64,000 bases of DNA from Helicoverpa zea (Eukaryota; Arthropoda; Insecta; Lepidoptera; Noctuidae), in assembly GCF_022581195.2 (NCBI RefSeq), contig NC_061455.1, positions 4,832,120 through 4,896,119 on the forward strand, in the 5' to 3' direction. Both the position numbers and the translations under genes were made by a program. The notes under the pieces were generated by a model, which was given only the letters and a program-made list of their open reading frames with translations, was not told the origin of the DNA and searched no databases. This document shows, piece by piece, positions 1-13,608 of this stretch (position 1 is the stretch's first letter; each line of letters opens with the position of its first letter).

Positions 1-180
1 CATACCTACTTCGCGAAAGTAGGGTTAGTAGTAACAGAGTTTTTATAATAAACTACCTATGCAACTGCCGCATTATTTCGCGCCAATAATAATGTGCTTA
101 GACATTTCTTCTGCATTGTGCGTGCATTTATTCAAGAAAAACTCTCGAAAGATATATTTTTAGTACTTTGGCTTTACACC
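1..180. other. no gene recognised
   Basis: AT-rich sequence with no splice-bounded reading frame and no repeat that I recognise. Confidence 0.5.
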
Positions 181-316
181 ATGTCATCATCATCCTCCGA
201 GCCTTTTCCCAATCATGTTGGGGTCGGCTTCCAGTCTAACCGGATTCAGCTGAGTACCAGTGCTTTACAAGAAGCGACTGCCTATCTGACCTCCTCAACC
301 CAGTAACCCGGGCACC
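181..316 (-). repeat. SINE-like dispersed repeat, 3' fragment
   Basis: This stretch is the reverse complement of the 3' half of the repeat seen in full at 28511-28793. It shows the (ATC)n tail, the block around ccaatcatgttggggtcggc, and the block around gctgagtaccagtgctttac. It is truncated near the cagtaacccgggca block. A short open frame running through it is part of the repeat and not a gene. Confidence 0.8.
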
Positions 317-3300
317 ATGTCACTTCTGGTTAAAAAACAAAAAATCCTATTTCCTAAATTCATCAAAAAGGGACATATTTTGGTAATCCACAATCCTATG
401 TTTGATGGCTGGATGACATGGTGTAATCAGGCTTAGGTCACTTATGTGAAGGAGCACAAAAGCAAAACAAAATCTACAATTGGTCTACGATTCCCTTATA
501 ATGATTATTTCATACCCATAACCTTTAATGTTAACTGTACATTCCTGTTTACTAAAGACACTTGAGTACTCAACGAACACATACCTACATTTTATATATT
601 AATTTAGTTCCTTAAATAAACGTGTTGTTGTTGCAGTGGTTAATACGCAGTTCAGTTGGTACTATGCCTGTAGTTAGTTTATTATGTTGGTACCTATATA
701 GGCAGACTGTTTGGCTTCCACGATGGGAAGGGGATTTTCAAGGCCCGTCTTTTGCGTCGCAAAATTTCACTCGAGTAAATGCTTACTCCCCTTATCTATA
801 AACGTATAGGCATACGTACACTACTATTTATTAAGTATAGCACTCAGTCTATCTATCAAGCTTTAAAAGGACTGCTATGTTTATTCAGATGTTGAATGAT
901 GCCCAGTGCTGGCCCTTGAAACGTGCCAGCACGAAAATTACGATACGGGTTTTTTCCAGGCTTTGTCGCGTGTCAACTGTCCAACCTCTGAATGATTCTA
1001 GCAAAAGGATTGATAGTTTTATCCGAATACGAGAATTATTTCCTTTAGTAAGCGAACCGACGAAAACCAGTTTTTTAAACCGCGATTACCTTAGACCTGT
1101 CTGGGTGACCTCCTCCTGTTTGGAGAGTCGGAAAAAAACACTTTTTACATAGCCATCAATTTTGATAATAAAAATACTTCAGCAGTTAAACAAATAGTTT
1201 TCTTCAAGACAAATATTGAATAGTTACACATGCAAGTTGTTTACTGTAAACTCAGGTGTTCAAAGGTGTACTTATGCAACTTACGCAAGTTTCATTTCCG
1301 TGCCTAAACAAAGGAAAAAGACTCAAAGGGCTGAGAGAGATGCCAAAGCCAACGTTCATAGGTGGGTACAGTGTAAAAAAGGTGTGTTGGTGCTTCGTTT
1401 GAAGAAACCATACAATTTTAACCTCAAGTTGCATTATAATCTTTAAATTAGAAAAAAGTAATACACTATGCGATTTGTTGGTAATATGACAATATTAAGT
1501 TTTACATTAGGTACCTAAAACGATAGTTTCGCCTACTATGTATTACTATCAGCTTGTGTAGTACTTCTTAAATTCTATTAATAACATTCTCCTTGAAGTT
1601 ACCAAAATACATGCGTATTTTAATAACCGCAGCCTACCACTTGCATAACACCACAAACAAAAGACCGTAACCGACATTCGAAATCAATTACCTACCCACA
1701 ACACGATTTATTTTTCAACAGACCTTATTAATTCCATTCATAGCTGGCCAATTACAAAATCGAAATTAAAAAATTGTTTTTAAAATTCGAACCTTCATTC
1801 GTATCGATTTTAATTTTACAACATTGTGCGTGCGAGAAAATGTTTCGGATGACCACAAGCGACGCATCGATCCATACACAAATATGTGTAGCTTATAGGC
1901 ATCCTGCAGAACCGGTGGACCTTGATATTACAAAGGGACCCCTCGATCTGCGAGCTAACCTTGAGTTATTTTTAAACCACGCTGGCTGCATACGAATCCC
2001 GTCCGACTACTCCTTCCGAGTATTACATAATGCGAAATTATAGTTTTTTCTTTTTGTATAGCGTCTCCTTGAAAAGCGTGTGGCCCTGTCATTTCGGTTT
2101 TATACCCTTTGTTTTGGCTCTTACATATTTTATTTCTTTTCTTTGAATCGTAAAAGGAAGAGGCAATGAAGGGTTAGCGTTTTTGTGTAGTGGATTATTT
2201 ATGGTGCGGAATAATGGGCGTTCGAGTTCGCCGCGAAATATTGGCTACAGCTGCGGTGTTTTCGCAAATATGTAATCGTGCGTTTTCGGTCACCCAGAAA
2301 GTTGTTACAGTTCAGTACTCGTGCAAGCATTATGTACCTACGTATGCACCTACAGAGGTGAGATGTGTTATTGTTGCCTTTGTGTGCGCAATGCGTTTGC
2401 TCCGCGCCATTATCACGGTGGCTCGCATCCCCGTCCCCCTATTTTATTGTGTTGTTTGTTCACTGAAAGAAATTGGATATCTACCTTATAAAAAAGATAC
2501 TTCGGTAATACCTGAACCTGTATAACTTGTTTCGCTTAATACATTCGTCGTTTCATTCTTGTTGGTCATTTTGCGAGGAAACTGGAGATACGACTCTCGA
2601 GTATGATTGTTTTATTATATACATTATAAATGATTGCGAATTGTATAGTTGCATCTGGTGGAACAACTGCACAGTACTTACATATTAAAACCAAATAAAA
2701 ATTAATAATGTGGCTTTGTGTCATGTTGTAAATTATCGCTTTGATCTAGGTTACCACATGGTTCCTATTTATCAATTGAACAAAGCGAATTTAAAACTTT
2801 AGTCATGTCATTGTCAATAACATACCTGCCTAATTAATTCGTCGTCTATAAATAATAGAACTATCGAAAGCACTTGAACTCGGCTAACACAATAAGTTAA
2901 ATGTTAATCATGCGTATGAATCATCTATTGTAGCTAAACTAATAGAAAGCGAGCCCTACTAATGTCAATAAACTCCGTGCCTCGGAATGCAAAACTAAAT
3001 TATGAGCGAGATTAATCAGCGAAATAAATCCTCTAAACGTTAGAAGCTATGCTCCGAATCCCGGCTATGTTCCCATATCGTGTTCGAATCAATAAAACCT
3101 CCAATGTTTTTCTACAAAGCACGTTTCTCGGAACAATCTCGCTGGTAAAGTTTCGACGTGGTTGCATAACCGTGGCTCTAACAACGCCACACATTGTAAA
3201 GGAATATTGACCTGACCTTTATAAAATTCGTCGTAACGCTGGAACTATTTGGTTATCTGTTTATTAGTCATTATTTTTAATAATATTTACGTTATCGACA

Positions 3301-5141
3301 AAGGATACTTGAGTAGAAAAGTAAAAACAGCGTCGCGTCTTGGGACAATATGTGGAGCAAATTAGGTGCCATATGTGAGACGTGAGTGGCGTGCCGAGAG
3401 CCATCGATACTGAATCGGCATTGTTTATGCGCCTGATCAAGTGTTCGCGCCATGTTCTTTATTTAAAAAAAGAGAACAACAAACGTATGTCCAGTTATAT
3501 TGACAATAAAGGGCCACTTGTTGTAGCGGTTAGCAGAAACACGTTATCGATTGCATCGAAATGCCAATTTGTTTCATTTAATTAAAGTAGCTGATTTTAT
3601 AACTAAAGTTTCATAAAATTTATGTTGGCTTAACGTTGAAATAAGCGAGATAGTTGTATTTGCACCTGTTTGATATAAATACGCAATTGTAATAAAAACG
3701 GGGAAATTTAAATGTTACTTGGTAACGAATGCGAGTCTGCTAATATTTGTTAAGGCCGTCTTTTGACCAAAACTGGACCGAACCAATATTGAATGTTTCG
3801 TTATTGCTAATGTACACGTGCATCAGCAATACAGTACAAATATTACATGTTCATAAAGACCGGTTTAAAAGGACCAAAAAAATTATATGAAAGTAAAGAA
3901 AAATAAAAAATATTTCACTGATATTACTCCTGTAAAGAGTGTAACACAGTTCTTTTTTTTGGCGCAATATATTCCTTGGGTATATTTTCATAGAAGACCA
4001 TTGCCTCATCAGGGACCCTTCATATAAATGTCCGAATCACTCTTGGCCTGTGCTTAATGATTCCCAATTACATTTCGAAGGCCAAGAGGGGCTGGAAGTG
4101 ACTCGATGTTTACATTCTGAGCTGAAGGCCGAAAATTTTCCAATGTAGTCATAATACGGAATGTTGCGCACGAGCATAATATCTCATTAACCGTCTTCAA
4201 AAAAAGAAAAGTTCTATGTACTTTACTAACCTCTAGTTAATAAGAAACTAGCTCTTTTAGCCTCAAGAGAGCTAGTTAAGAATTTTAAGAATTTCGCAAA
4301 TTCAAAACAGTATTAGATACTTACTGAATATTCCAAGTTGTTATTTATATCGTACACGATTAGACCAGCATGTTGTGTTATTGGACGGGCTTATCAACGC
4401 ACTATCATAACTGGTACAAAATATCAAAGAAATAAAGCTCCTTTGTCTCATTTATAGGATTGAGTTAATATTCTCACGGTACACAGCCACATGTTTTTCA
4501 TCGCGTATATTTTTGTTCTTATTGGACAGTCCTCCTTATGACATCATGTGACTATAAATTGGAGCAATTTTTGAATCAACTCGTGTTGGCAATAAAATTG
4601 GATTTGTTTATTTTGTTTTTAAACTCATTATAGTCATCTGTTGTAACGAGTGCACTTTACGATGCTCGTTTTTTTCTGATTAAATAAGAACAGAAATGTC
4701 ATCGCTTCAAAATGTCACACGATATGTTCAACGGTAAAAATAATTCAGGCTACTTTTTCCCATAAAAATGTCTACTAAATATCCTTGCCAAAATCATAGG
4801 CAGTTACACAATGTAAATGAGAATTTTATAGCGGCACGGTGAATAACATTAAAGGTACCTCAAGTAGAGCAATAAAAATAGGAAGTGATTAAAAAGATAT
4901 AACATTTTTTTATTAAAAATCCCTTTGATCCACCGTTCATAATCACTGCGACAGGAAAAAATATGACATCAGTAAAATTATAATGGGCCGCCTCGTAAAG
5001 CGCACATTTGAATAGGAAAGTTACATATCAAAAATTTTCAGTGATCCGTGTTTTACGAGTTTGTCGTAAACGTGTACTTAACGGGAAGAATAAAAGGGCC
5101 CCTTCAATACGGCTGTGTTTAAAAATCTATGTGAGTATACG
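317..5141. other. gene-free stretch
   Basis: AT-rich DNA with only short unrelated reading frames, the longest being 111 codons at 2190-2525. No frame shows a recognisable domain, codon bias or splice-bounded exon. Somewhat GC-richer islands lie near 1850-2040 and 2190-2420. They could be conserved intronic or regulatory DNA but show nothing specific. Confidence 0.5.
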
Positions 5142-5160
5142 AGGGGACTCGAACCCGTAA
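5142..5160 (-). other. isolated tRNA-like B-box
   Basis: Read on the minus strand this is a perfect Pol III B-box (GGTTCGANTCC type). No cloverleaf and no A-box are visible upstream, so it is not a tRNA gene. It may be the remnant of a tRNA-derived SINE or a chance match. Confidence 0.3.
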
Positions 5161-8100
5161 TCAGTTCGCGAACAGCAAACGTTTACGATGTTTCCACATT
5201 TTAATATCAACATAATACGTTATGGATTTAACCAGGCCTTTCAAAAGCACCTATAAAAATAACTTGAATCGTTTCAAAAAACCGGTCGGTTTCGTTGTGT
5301 GCAATGCGTAAGAAAATGATGGATTTGTGCGTAACTTCCGCTGGACCACTATTGCACTATAAATCAAATAAAATTGTTGAGCTATTAAAACTTATCGATC
5401 GCTTAGTCGTTATATACCTATCTATGAATATCGATAATAAATATCGTTTAAATGTATTACTTCGTAATTGTGTATTTATATTATGAGAAATAAATACAAG
5501 CACGATTTACAGTAAGTAGCGTACCTACTAGAATTAAGCGAACAGAAACTTAAAAAACCATTGTAAAACAGTCATAAATATAAAATGAACTCGATCCCTC
5601 AAGTAACCAGATGCCCATTGAGAAACATAATAAGATTTACTTATTTTGAACTCGTCTAAAGGAAATACAGGTGGACTAACAATACGATAGCGTCCCTTGA
5701 GGCTTCCCTCTTTGACTATTTTAATAAGAAAAAAAATCCCATTGCCTCCCAAGCGAATTACTTTGAAACGAATAAATAAATGGACTGAAGGATCACGAGA
5801 TTGAATTAGAAAAATAATTCGTGTGTAATAAAGAAATCTGTTCATTCATAAAAGTTATGAGGGTTGATCACAATGAGGAAGTCGAAGTATACGATGATCT
5901 GAAGCGATGACAATGACGGCAGGTATTGAACTGGAAAAGGGATTAGTTTTCCTTTTGATGTCACTTCAAAAAGGCCCTTAAAAGGAGAAGCCAATATCGG
6001 AGTTAGTGAACTTTCTGAACTCTCAGAAATTAGGTTAACACTTAGGTATATTAGTTATAGTATATTTACACAAGCTTTTGATCTTTGAAATGTCGTTCGG
6101 TGATTTCCAACTAGAAGTGTTCGATATCACCTTTGTTCGCATCTTGATCCTTCATCTTCGCCAGACGTTATTCAATGTGGATTTAATGGATTTCATTCTT
6201 TCTTTAAGCACCAAGCTGCACAAAGCCAGAGGTGTATTTTTTACATACAGTCATTATTTTTGAGGAACCAAGCCACAAAAATCATATTTTCGCCTCAGCA
6301 CTCTCCCTTGTTTTACGGTTTTTTCATTGCAACCGCTTTACGAGCATCGGTGATGGGAGCCACTCTTCTTTTATAACCAAGTAACAGTATTCTGAGACCT
6401 CAAAGATCGCGTGTTTTGTACTAATTAAACGTCTTCATGGTAGTTCGGATACGTGATTCGTCTGGCTGCAGTGAATAATGTATTTCTTACGACGTTTTTA
6501 TAGAGCCTTACCGTAGCTAAAGTTTCGCCACTCCAGCAAGCAAAAAGTGCATGACATATAACATATTGCATTCACGTGGTAGTATCGAGGGGATCAAATG
6601 AGATATTCAAATTTAGCTTCTTACGTCACCGGAGATGTTTTTAAATTAATACTGATTGTAAATCTTGTCGCGCATTAGAGATGTCGTCGTCTGTAAATTG
6701 GAAACACCTCGGCTTCACGCTCAGTCGGGGGCTCCACTCGTTCTATTCCTGTTCCTGACACAACCGCCCCAGGACACGACGCGTCTTTGTTACAGACAAC
6801 GCAACGCGTTCTAATTATTTCCACTTGTACTTTAAAGTCATCGTCTCGATTAGTTAGAGCGTTACAATTTGGGCTTGGATTTATAATATAAACACGACAC
6901 CAACAAAGTACGTTGCTGTGTTGTTTTTTGTTACAATCCAGTTTTGATTTCTCTCCTCATGTCTGGGTTTGAAATATGATCCCCATACTCGGTTATAACA
7001 ATAATCTCATATTTCACTGTAATTATGTTGATTGACGACGAAATTTCAATAGCTGTAAATATCATTACATGTAAGCCATCAACATTTATGTTCCTTTTAA
7101 TCGAACCGCCTTTCGTGCGGCTCTCACGAGTGGATATTTATCTTTAGTCTGTACAAACAAATGTAGCCGTGAAACCATTTCATCATTCAGCACATTGTCG
7201 TCAGCGGCATGCGAGATGGGCTCTGACGCAACCGCACACGACTGCTCCTTGAGGACAAAGAGTAACACCATCTTGAAAAAATATTATTTTCTTAAATTTG
7301 TGTTGTCGCGGCTGTCACCGGTCGTGATTTACGCCGAATCTGTCGAGTTTGGAGACAAAGAAGTCTTGTTGAAAATCGCGGGAGCATGACATCATACGTT
7401 CAGGAACCGCCTAAGCCGTGGCCCCTAATTAATAGAGCGGCTTTTACGGCCCGCTAGGGTAATATCGTTCCGAGATGTTTCAAAGAAAAATAAGAAATAT
7501 GCGTGTCAGCCAGCGTAGTTTATGGGCTGTTGTTTATTGTGAACGCTCCAAACCAAAGCCGAAGTCAGAACCGATTCTTTGTTTTGCTGGGAATTTATTG
7601 CGAGTAGGTAAAGTTCGTGAAATCAATTCAAAGGAATGGCTCGTTAAGAGAGCTCACCTTTCTATTTCTACTTTGTTTCTTATTCTACTATCTAGCTCAA
7701 GATTTGATACAATTAACTATTTCTGGACCTGTATAGTTGTGATCAAATAGTTTTTAAGTGTTTGCAATAAATTAGATAAACTGGAATCACTTGTACCAAA
7801 GTTCATTCTCATATCGTTATTTTGTATAAACTCTCAAGTAAAAGTATACAGGACACCCACGTTATAATCGTCGAACATCGCGGCAAACATTTATAAATAG
7901 TACTATGTACTTGCAAAATCTAAAACGCAAATTAACATTACCATATCGCAGTGGTTTAGAGTCTAGACAATATTTGCAATAAACCAGGCTTGATCAACGT
8001 ACGTTTTTCTTAGAACTAACTTGTGACAAAATTGTATGACAAAAAGCAAGGCAAGTTTTATCTTGAACATCTTAAAATCGTGCAGGAAAATGCTCAGTCC

Positions 8101-10490
8101 ACGCTTTGTCATGATTTTTAAGCCTTTGAAATCGTGTGTTGGGTATTAAAAATTTCAATTCATAATGTGACGGATGTTTTCGACTAAGTTTAACTGAACT
8201 GTTAGTGACAAGGTATGTTGTTTATTTATATGCAGTTGAGTGTTAATGGGCTTGATTGTTCGTAGATGGATTCATGGATCTAATAATATGATACGCTTTA
8301 AGTGTGACAGCGACAGGAAATGACGTTAGCTGCGTGAAGGATTGAGTGTCTTACAAAATGTTACTAGTTCATTACAAATAGAGATGTATTACAGGCGATA
8401 TTAGGGTCTACCGATGAACACGATAGATCAAGCTGCTTTAATAGGATATTTAAAAGCAAAAACTTTAAATTCATGAAAGCTGCGGTTTTCTATCTAAGTT
8501 CGTGCCAAACAAAATAGAACAAGGAAGGTAAAGAAAGAAATTCAGGAAACAAACAACACAGCTTCTGCGTGAAACCGAAGCGCAATATTTTCATGTAAGT
8601 AAGTCTTAGCTTAAAGAAAATATTGCAAGTGGAGATAGTACTTACTGAGTATATCTTTACTGTCGCTTTAGATCTTGTAAGTATGGGACTGGTTGGAATA
8701 AGAATGAAAAGTGGTGGTGTTTGTGCACAGTGCATCTACATTCAGATGAATTGAATTAAAAACGTTTCACGTAGGGTGCAAATAAGGTTCATGTTTAAGA
8801 TAAGTTTAGGCCGCTAAAATATAAATGAATATACATCTATTTTTACGAAAATATTATTCTCACCAGCTTGTTAAGGTAACTATATTTTTGTATTGAACTA
8901 ATATTAGTTAGCAATTTCAAAGTAATCAAAATGTTTGCATATGGTCCTAACGCAAACCAAGTCATTTAATGAAAAACATTTGTAAAAAAAAAAACCCGGC
9001 GTTTAGAAACTGCGACCATTAGCGAATTAAATAAAATCTTTCACGTCACGCGCAATGTTACTTAATTTTGTTTTCCCACAGCGGGAAGTTTTCTGTTCCT
9101 TACCAATACAAATACCTTCTAATGAATGAATACCGTTCAATACTTGTGACGTCTAGACGGTAATTGACAAGTTGGTATCAAGTAAATTCTGGATAAAATG
9201 TATCAGTTTTTATTCGAAGTTTTATTTAGGAACAACTGACACGTACACAAATTATTTAGGTAAGTAGTGGCAAAAATCTGATAAAATCTAGAACTCGTGA
9301 TTTTCCGTTCCCAAAAGAGTCAAAGTCAAGTTTTTTAGTTATATGTACAATACATACATAACTTAACAGCCATACATAAGCTATTCGTACACGTGTTGTT
9401 TATTTCCTAAGCCAAAGATTCCTCAAAACCAGTCCACGTCTACGAACTAATAAAATAACAAAGGCCACATAAAAGCTATCTATAAAACACCTCTAAGTGG
9501 TTTTACCTTAATACACTATCAGACTTGTCAAACTTACTACCAACAGCATAATAAATTAATTACTCCTTTTACCTCAGAACGCTAACTACTCTGTAAAGTT
9601 CTGATATTAAGGAACTAAAATCCGTTTAAGGGATGTTGAGGGAAAATAAATCAGAGGCGGCGCCTGGTCGTTCGTCGAACTCTCGAGTTGGGAACAATCG
9701 GAGCCGAGATGTAAATTAAATCGAGTGGCTGGTCTGTCGCAAGCCTGGGCCCTATAGGGCATCGACTCGCAGAAGTACAGGTGCTAAAATTATCGAGTCG
9801 TGTAAGTCTGTCGTTAGACGAATGTTTTAGTAGACATTCTTTGATGGAACGGAGATCTTGTTATAAAGGTCTTTTGTGTTGCGCATCCTTTTGGATTCTT
9901 GCGATTGAAATTGCAGAGGGAACGAAACAAGATCTGAACATACATTTTTGGTTTCTTTTTTTAAGTCATCAGCACGTTTTGTGTTGCACTTGTATATTTT
10001 GGAACTATTTTCTTATTGTTTCTCTATCTACATATTATATCCGTATATTAAAACTGGGCATATTAATAATTTTTAAGGATCTGTTGTCTTTAGCTGATTG
10101 GAAGAACTCAAAATTACGTATCCTTCTAAAAATGTCATTTTGTCACAGATTTTACTACTTTTTTATACGTTTCCACGGGCACAACTGATTTGGTTTACTA
10201 CCGACCACTTTCCTGGCCCCAGTACTCTCTTAACATCTTCTCAACGAGTTCTTTTTAGTTTTCTAACAAGTTTCTCGCAGTTTCAAACGTTTGTCACTTG
10301 GAGTGGACGTGGAAATCTCCAGTTACCAACTTTTAGATACGTGTTCACATATTGAGCGGGAATGCTAGTTATTTGCACTTCGTTTTTTTTTAATGGATAT
10401 AGTTTTAGAACCATTTTTTTGGGTATTCCTTTCTAACACTTATTAAGTACCTCATTAACACTGAGGGGAACAGGTAGTCAGAAGTAAGAA
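5161..10490. other. gene-free stretch
   Basis: No coding region is supported. A 135-codon open frame at 9781-10188 has low-complexity hydrophobic composition and no recognisable domain. GC-richer islands at about 6660-6830, 7085-7470 and 9640-9790 stand out from the AT-rich background and could be conserved non-coding DNA. No motif identifies them. Confidence 0.5.
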
Positions 10491-10499
10491 AGTTTAAAA

Positions 10500-10650
10500 A
10501 CTGGTTTTACTTAGGGGTATCGCGTTGCTCAGTTGATCGGGTAGAGGAAGTTAGATATACAGTTGCTCCATGTAAAATACTGGTCCTGCATCGCTTTAGT
10601 CTGGAAACCAGCCTGAAAATAGTAAAGACAGGGCTGATGATGATAAAATC
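10500..10650 (+). repeat. SINE-like dispersed repeat, degraded copy
   Basis: The blocks ggggtatcgcgttgctcag, gtagaggaag, taaaatactggt and gtctggaaaccagc follow the order seen in the 28511-28793 copy, and the stretch ends in gctgatgatgat. It is heavily diverged and so old. Confidence 0.6.
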
Positions 10651-10995
10651 AATCAATCAGATTAAGAAGACATTTTGAAATAAAGGGTAAAATAAATGGC
10701 AGTAATGGACGATTACTTGACAAAGATAGTTAGTGTTCGAGACTCCTTAAGTCCTTACAATTTATTATATTAACTTTAGATACTGCAAGTGCATTGCACA
10801 TAACCCGAACCACATGCCACATTAAGATTAGTACCCATTACTTACACTAATCAAATACAAACATATACAAGTCTAAATGCATACAGGAAACCGAACATGT
10901 TTAAATTAATTACATTGTTTTATGAAGCGATTATAGCTAATAGGTCATAATCAGCATAATAATGAGCTAATGCTAATCTTACAGGAGAAACTTAA

Positions 10996-11358
10996 CCCAC
11001 CCAAAACAAAAATGTGAAAGGCTGTCAAGTTCGATAATATGGGAATGCTTCGCCTATAAAAGAAGTGAGATCTGAATAAGTACCAAGTTCCATACACATA
11101 CCTCAGTTAAAAATAGTTACTTTATAATGATGGTTCTTGGCAAGTTTTCACATAACTTGTTATAAACCTACTAAACGCAATGAATCAAGTATTTAATTTT
11201 CTATTAAAACTTGCCAAGTAACATCATTAAAAAGTAACTATTTTTAACTGAGGTATGTGTATGGAACTTGGTACTTATTCAGATCTCACTTCTTTTATAG
11301 GCGAAGCATTCCCATATTATCGAACTTGGCAGCCTTTCACATTTTTGTTTTGGGTGGG
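10996..11358. mobile_element. 363-bp palindromic foldback element
   Basis: The two ends begin and finish with cccacccaaaac and its complement. The arms are about 150 nt each around a loop of about 60 nt. The first 125 or so nucleotides of the arms differ at one position that I can see, and a few more differences lie near the loop. No clear target-site duplication is visible (left flank cttaa, right flank atttc), so the superfamily is unresolved. The near identity of the arms implies a recent insertion or ongoing arm-to-arm conversion. A transcript would form a long dsRNA hairpin. Confidence 0.85.
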
Positions 11359-11574
11359 ATTTCATTTATTTTTGTAAGGTTGTTTATTTTATTTTTTTCT
11401 TATGATTAAGTTAGTTAAGGAAATGAGTCATTTATACTATCTTTCAGATTTTTGATTAGCACTATGCTTCTTACAAAGAAATGAACTAGATTAACTAAAT
11501 GGACTAGATTTACCAACTGACTAACATGACATGTTATCATATATTATGTTCGTGGATCAAAGTTACACATTCGT

Positions 11575-12110
11575 TATTTTCGAAAGTGACTCACACTTGG
11601 CTGTTTTCACATTTTTACTTTACTTTGACTAAATACAAACCTTTGTAACGAATTTCAGATCGGTACGACCATTCGAAGATATATTATATAAATATAGATA
11701 AATTTAGTTCGTTTTAGTTCCTTAGGGGTATAAATTTACACCGGGTATAAATGTACACCTTCATTATTTTGAAACTGACTCACACTTGGCCATTTTCAGA
11801 TTTTTCCCTTTACTTTGACATAAAGACCTACCTCCATGCCAAATTTCAAGTCAATACGACCATTGGAAGTGGTCTAGGTTTTTGATGAGTGAGTCAGTCA
11901 GTGAGTGTATAGTAAAAATAGCGATTTTCTGACGTCAATATCTCAAGACCTACAATAGGTATGATAATGAAATTTTGTATTTTAGATAAGTGAGAGGGTC
12001 TCAACAGATACTAGAAATTTGATATGCGTAAATAAAATAGATTTTGAGTTATAGGGGGGTCGAATTTGGCCCGAAATGGTTCGTGTAATATAACCCACGG
12101 CCGGTGTGTC
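11575..12110. repeat. dispersed repeat with internal duplication
   Basis: Two related blocks, at about 11575-11690 and 11760-11875, share gactcacacttggc, ttttcaca/gattttt, ctttactttgac, aatttca and tacgaccattcgaag/ggaag. The second block continues through gagtgagtcagtcagtgagtg to about 12110. The composition is that of a transposable-element fragment; the class was not determined. A perfect TGACGTCA lies at 11930-11937. Confidence 0.6.
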
Positions 12111-12200
12111 GCTTTTTTTTGCTCGAACTTGGCGGACACACTGCCGTGTGTCTAGATTCTAAGCTCGATAAGCTAATTAAATTGAATTATTGATCGAGCT

Positions 12201-12417
12201 TTAAGCTAAGCGTCCACTTGTCGGTATCGTACGCATCGGACGTAACGCACGCAACGGATCGTAGTATTATTTATATAGAAACTCAAACAAGATGTGCGAT
12301 GCGTACGATGCGGACAGGTGGACGCACTTGTTTGAGTTTCTATATAAATAATACTACGATCCGTTGCGTGCGATACGTCCGTTGCGTACGATACCGACAA
12401 GTGGACGCTTAGCTTTA
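12201..12417. mobile_element. palindromic MITE, Harbinger-like (TTA target duplication)
   Basis: The element spans 12204-12414 (211 bp) and is flanked on both sides by TTA (12201-12203 and 12415-12417). The terminal inverted repeats begin agctaagcgtccacttgtcgg and extend nearly to the middle, so open frames appear on both strands as mirror images. TSD of the TWA type with long TIRs suggests a PIF/Harbinger-derived MITE. That superfamily assignment is inference. Confidence 0.8.
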
Positions 12418-12419
12418 GA

Positions 12420-12865
12420 AACAACAATCTATAAAGCAATTCTTGTTAGGTGCTTTAGAAACCTCTTAAATCATGATTGACTCATTTGAAGATAGTTTTT
12501 AGTAAATATGAAATGACGTTTAATTTTTACTTCAAGGAATTCTGGCTTCACTGTAAACAGTTGAAGATCAAAAGCCTACACATTCCTCGAAGTGAAAATT
12601 CTTGTGCAAAGAAATGACAGTTTTTTTTAATTCGTTACGGCAAACGCAAAAGGTATGAAATACATTCACAGTATAAAGATTCAACATAGTTACCAAAGTT
12701 ACCTTAGGAATCCAAATATAGTACTTAAGTTTTTTAAACTATCAATCACATGTTTGAAGTACACCTATAGCTATGAGTCATATTATTACAGTAATATAAA
12801 AATAATTCCACACGAAAAATGTAAGCTGTTCTTCTCCTCGATGAAGAGTGATGTCGACCGTAGAA
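12420..12865. other. no gene recognised
   Basis: AT-rich DNA between the palindromic MITE and the first hairpin unit. It could hold the promoter of the hairpin cluster transcript, but no TATA or initiator can be singled out. Confidence 0.35.
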
Positions 12866-12869
12866 TGAT

Positions 12870-12948
12870 GCAATATTGTATTGTCTTAGCTTACCTTTTT
12901 GTTACAATTAGGAGACAAAATTGGTAAGGAAAGAAAATATTCTATTGC
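12870..12948 (+). ncRNA. candidate pre-miRNA hairpin, unit 1
   Basis: This 79-nt stem-loop opens with gcaatattg and closes with tattgc. The inner stem pairs cttacctttttgt with acaaaattggtaag around the loop tacaattaggag. It is a diverged member of the family: its middle sequence differs from units 2-7 but the paired layout, length and flanking gtcgac (about 12852-12857) are kept. Confidence 0.55.
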
Positions 12949-13012
12949 TGTCTTCCCAACTCTTCGGAGTGTCTGTTGCGTTGATATTGATGTCGACGGC
13001 CCGTTGATTGTA

Positions 13013-13087
13013 GCAATATTGCCGACAGCTGTATTACCATTTTTGTTGAAATTAACAGACAAAAGTGGTAATAGTCGGCATTATTGC
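13013..13087 (+). ncRNA. candidate pre-miRNA hairpin, unit 2
   Basis: Stem arms are gcaatattgccgac with gtcggcattattgc (outer) and attaccatttttgt with acaaaagtggtaat (inner), around the loop tgaaattaacag. The 3' arm lacks five nucleotides of the internal loop (aaaga) seen in the other units. A gtcgac motif lies about 20 nt upstream. Confidence 0.6.
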
Positions 13088-13314
13088 CTTCCGTTGCAGT
13101 GAAGTTTTTTCTTATTCTAGTTGGTCATATGGCTATAATATATATGTGTAACTTAAAATTACAACCCAAACAGAAGAATGGTGTTATTAAGTCATTTGAA
13201 ATAATTAAAATTAAAAGCTAGGTTTCTTAATAGCTGAGCTAAAAGTCTTGTGCTGTGAAAGTGATGCCGATGAAGTGTAACTCTGCTGTTGATGAGAATC
13301 TGGTGTTGTCTGCA

Positions 13315-13394
13315 GCAATTTTGCCCCACTACTTGATTACCATTTTTGTTGAAGTTAACAGACAAAAGTGGTAATAAAGAGTCGGCATTATTGC
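13315..13394 (+). ncRNA. candidate pre-miRNA hairpin, unit 3
   Basis: It has the same inner stem and loop as unit 2. The 5' arm carries ccccactactt in place of gccgacagctg, which leaves the middle of the stem less well paired, while the outer gcaat/attgc pairs remain. The surrounding ~300 bp is a tandem copy shared with units 4 and 5. Confidence 0.55.
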
Positions 13395-13608
13395 CTTCCG
13401 TTGCAGTGAAGTTTCAGCTAATAGTTGGTTACATTTACGACTAATACATAAGTCTTAAGGATGCTTGTGTCATTTAAAATTACAACCTACATTAAAGAAT
13501 GATGTTATGATTTTAAAATAATTAAAATTAAAAGCTAAGCTTCTTAGTTGAGCTAAGAGTCATGTGCTGTGTAGCGCCGCTGTTGAAGATGATGTGGCGT
13601 TGTTTGCA

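Noticed and set aside
5142..5160. tRNA gene on the minus strand
   Set aside because: Only a B-box is present; no acceptor, D or anticodon stems can be drawn.
9781..10188. 135-codon open frame (+)
   Set aside because: Hydrophobic low-information composition, no domain, no splice or promoter context; expected by chance in 64 kb.
12206..12439. Mirror-image open frames on both strands
   Set aside because: They are produced by the palindromic MITE; sequence identity of the frames reflects the inverted repeat.
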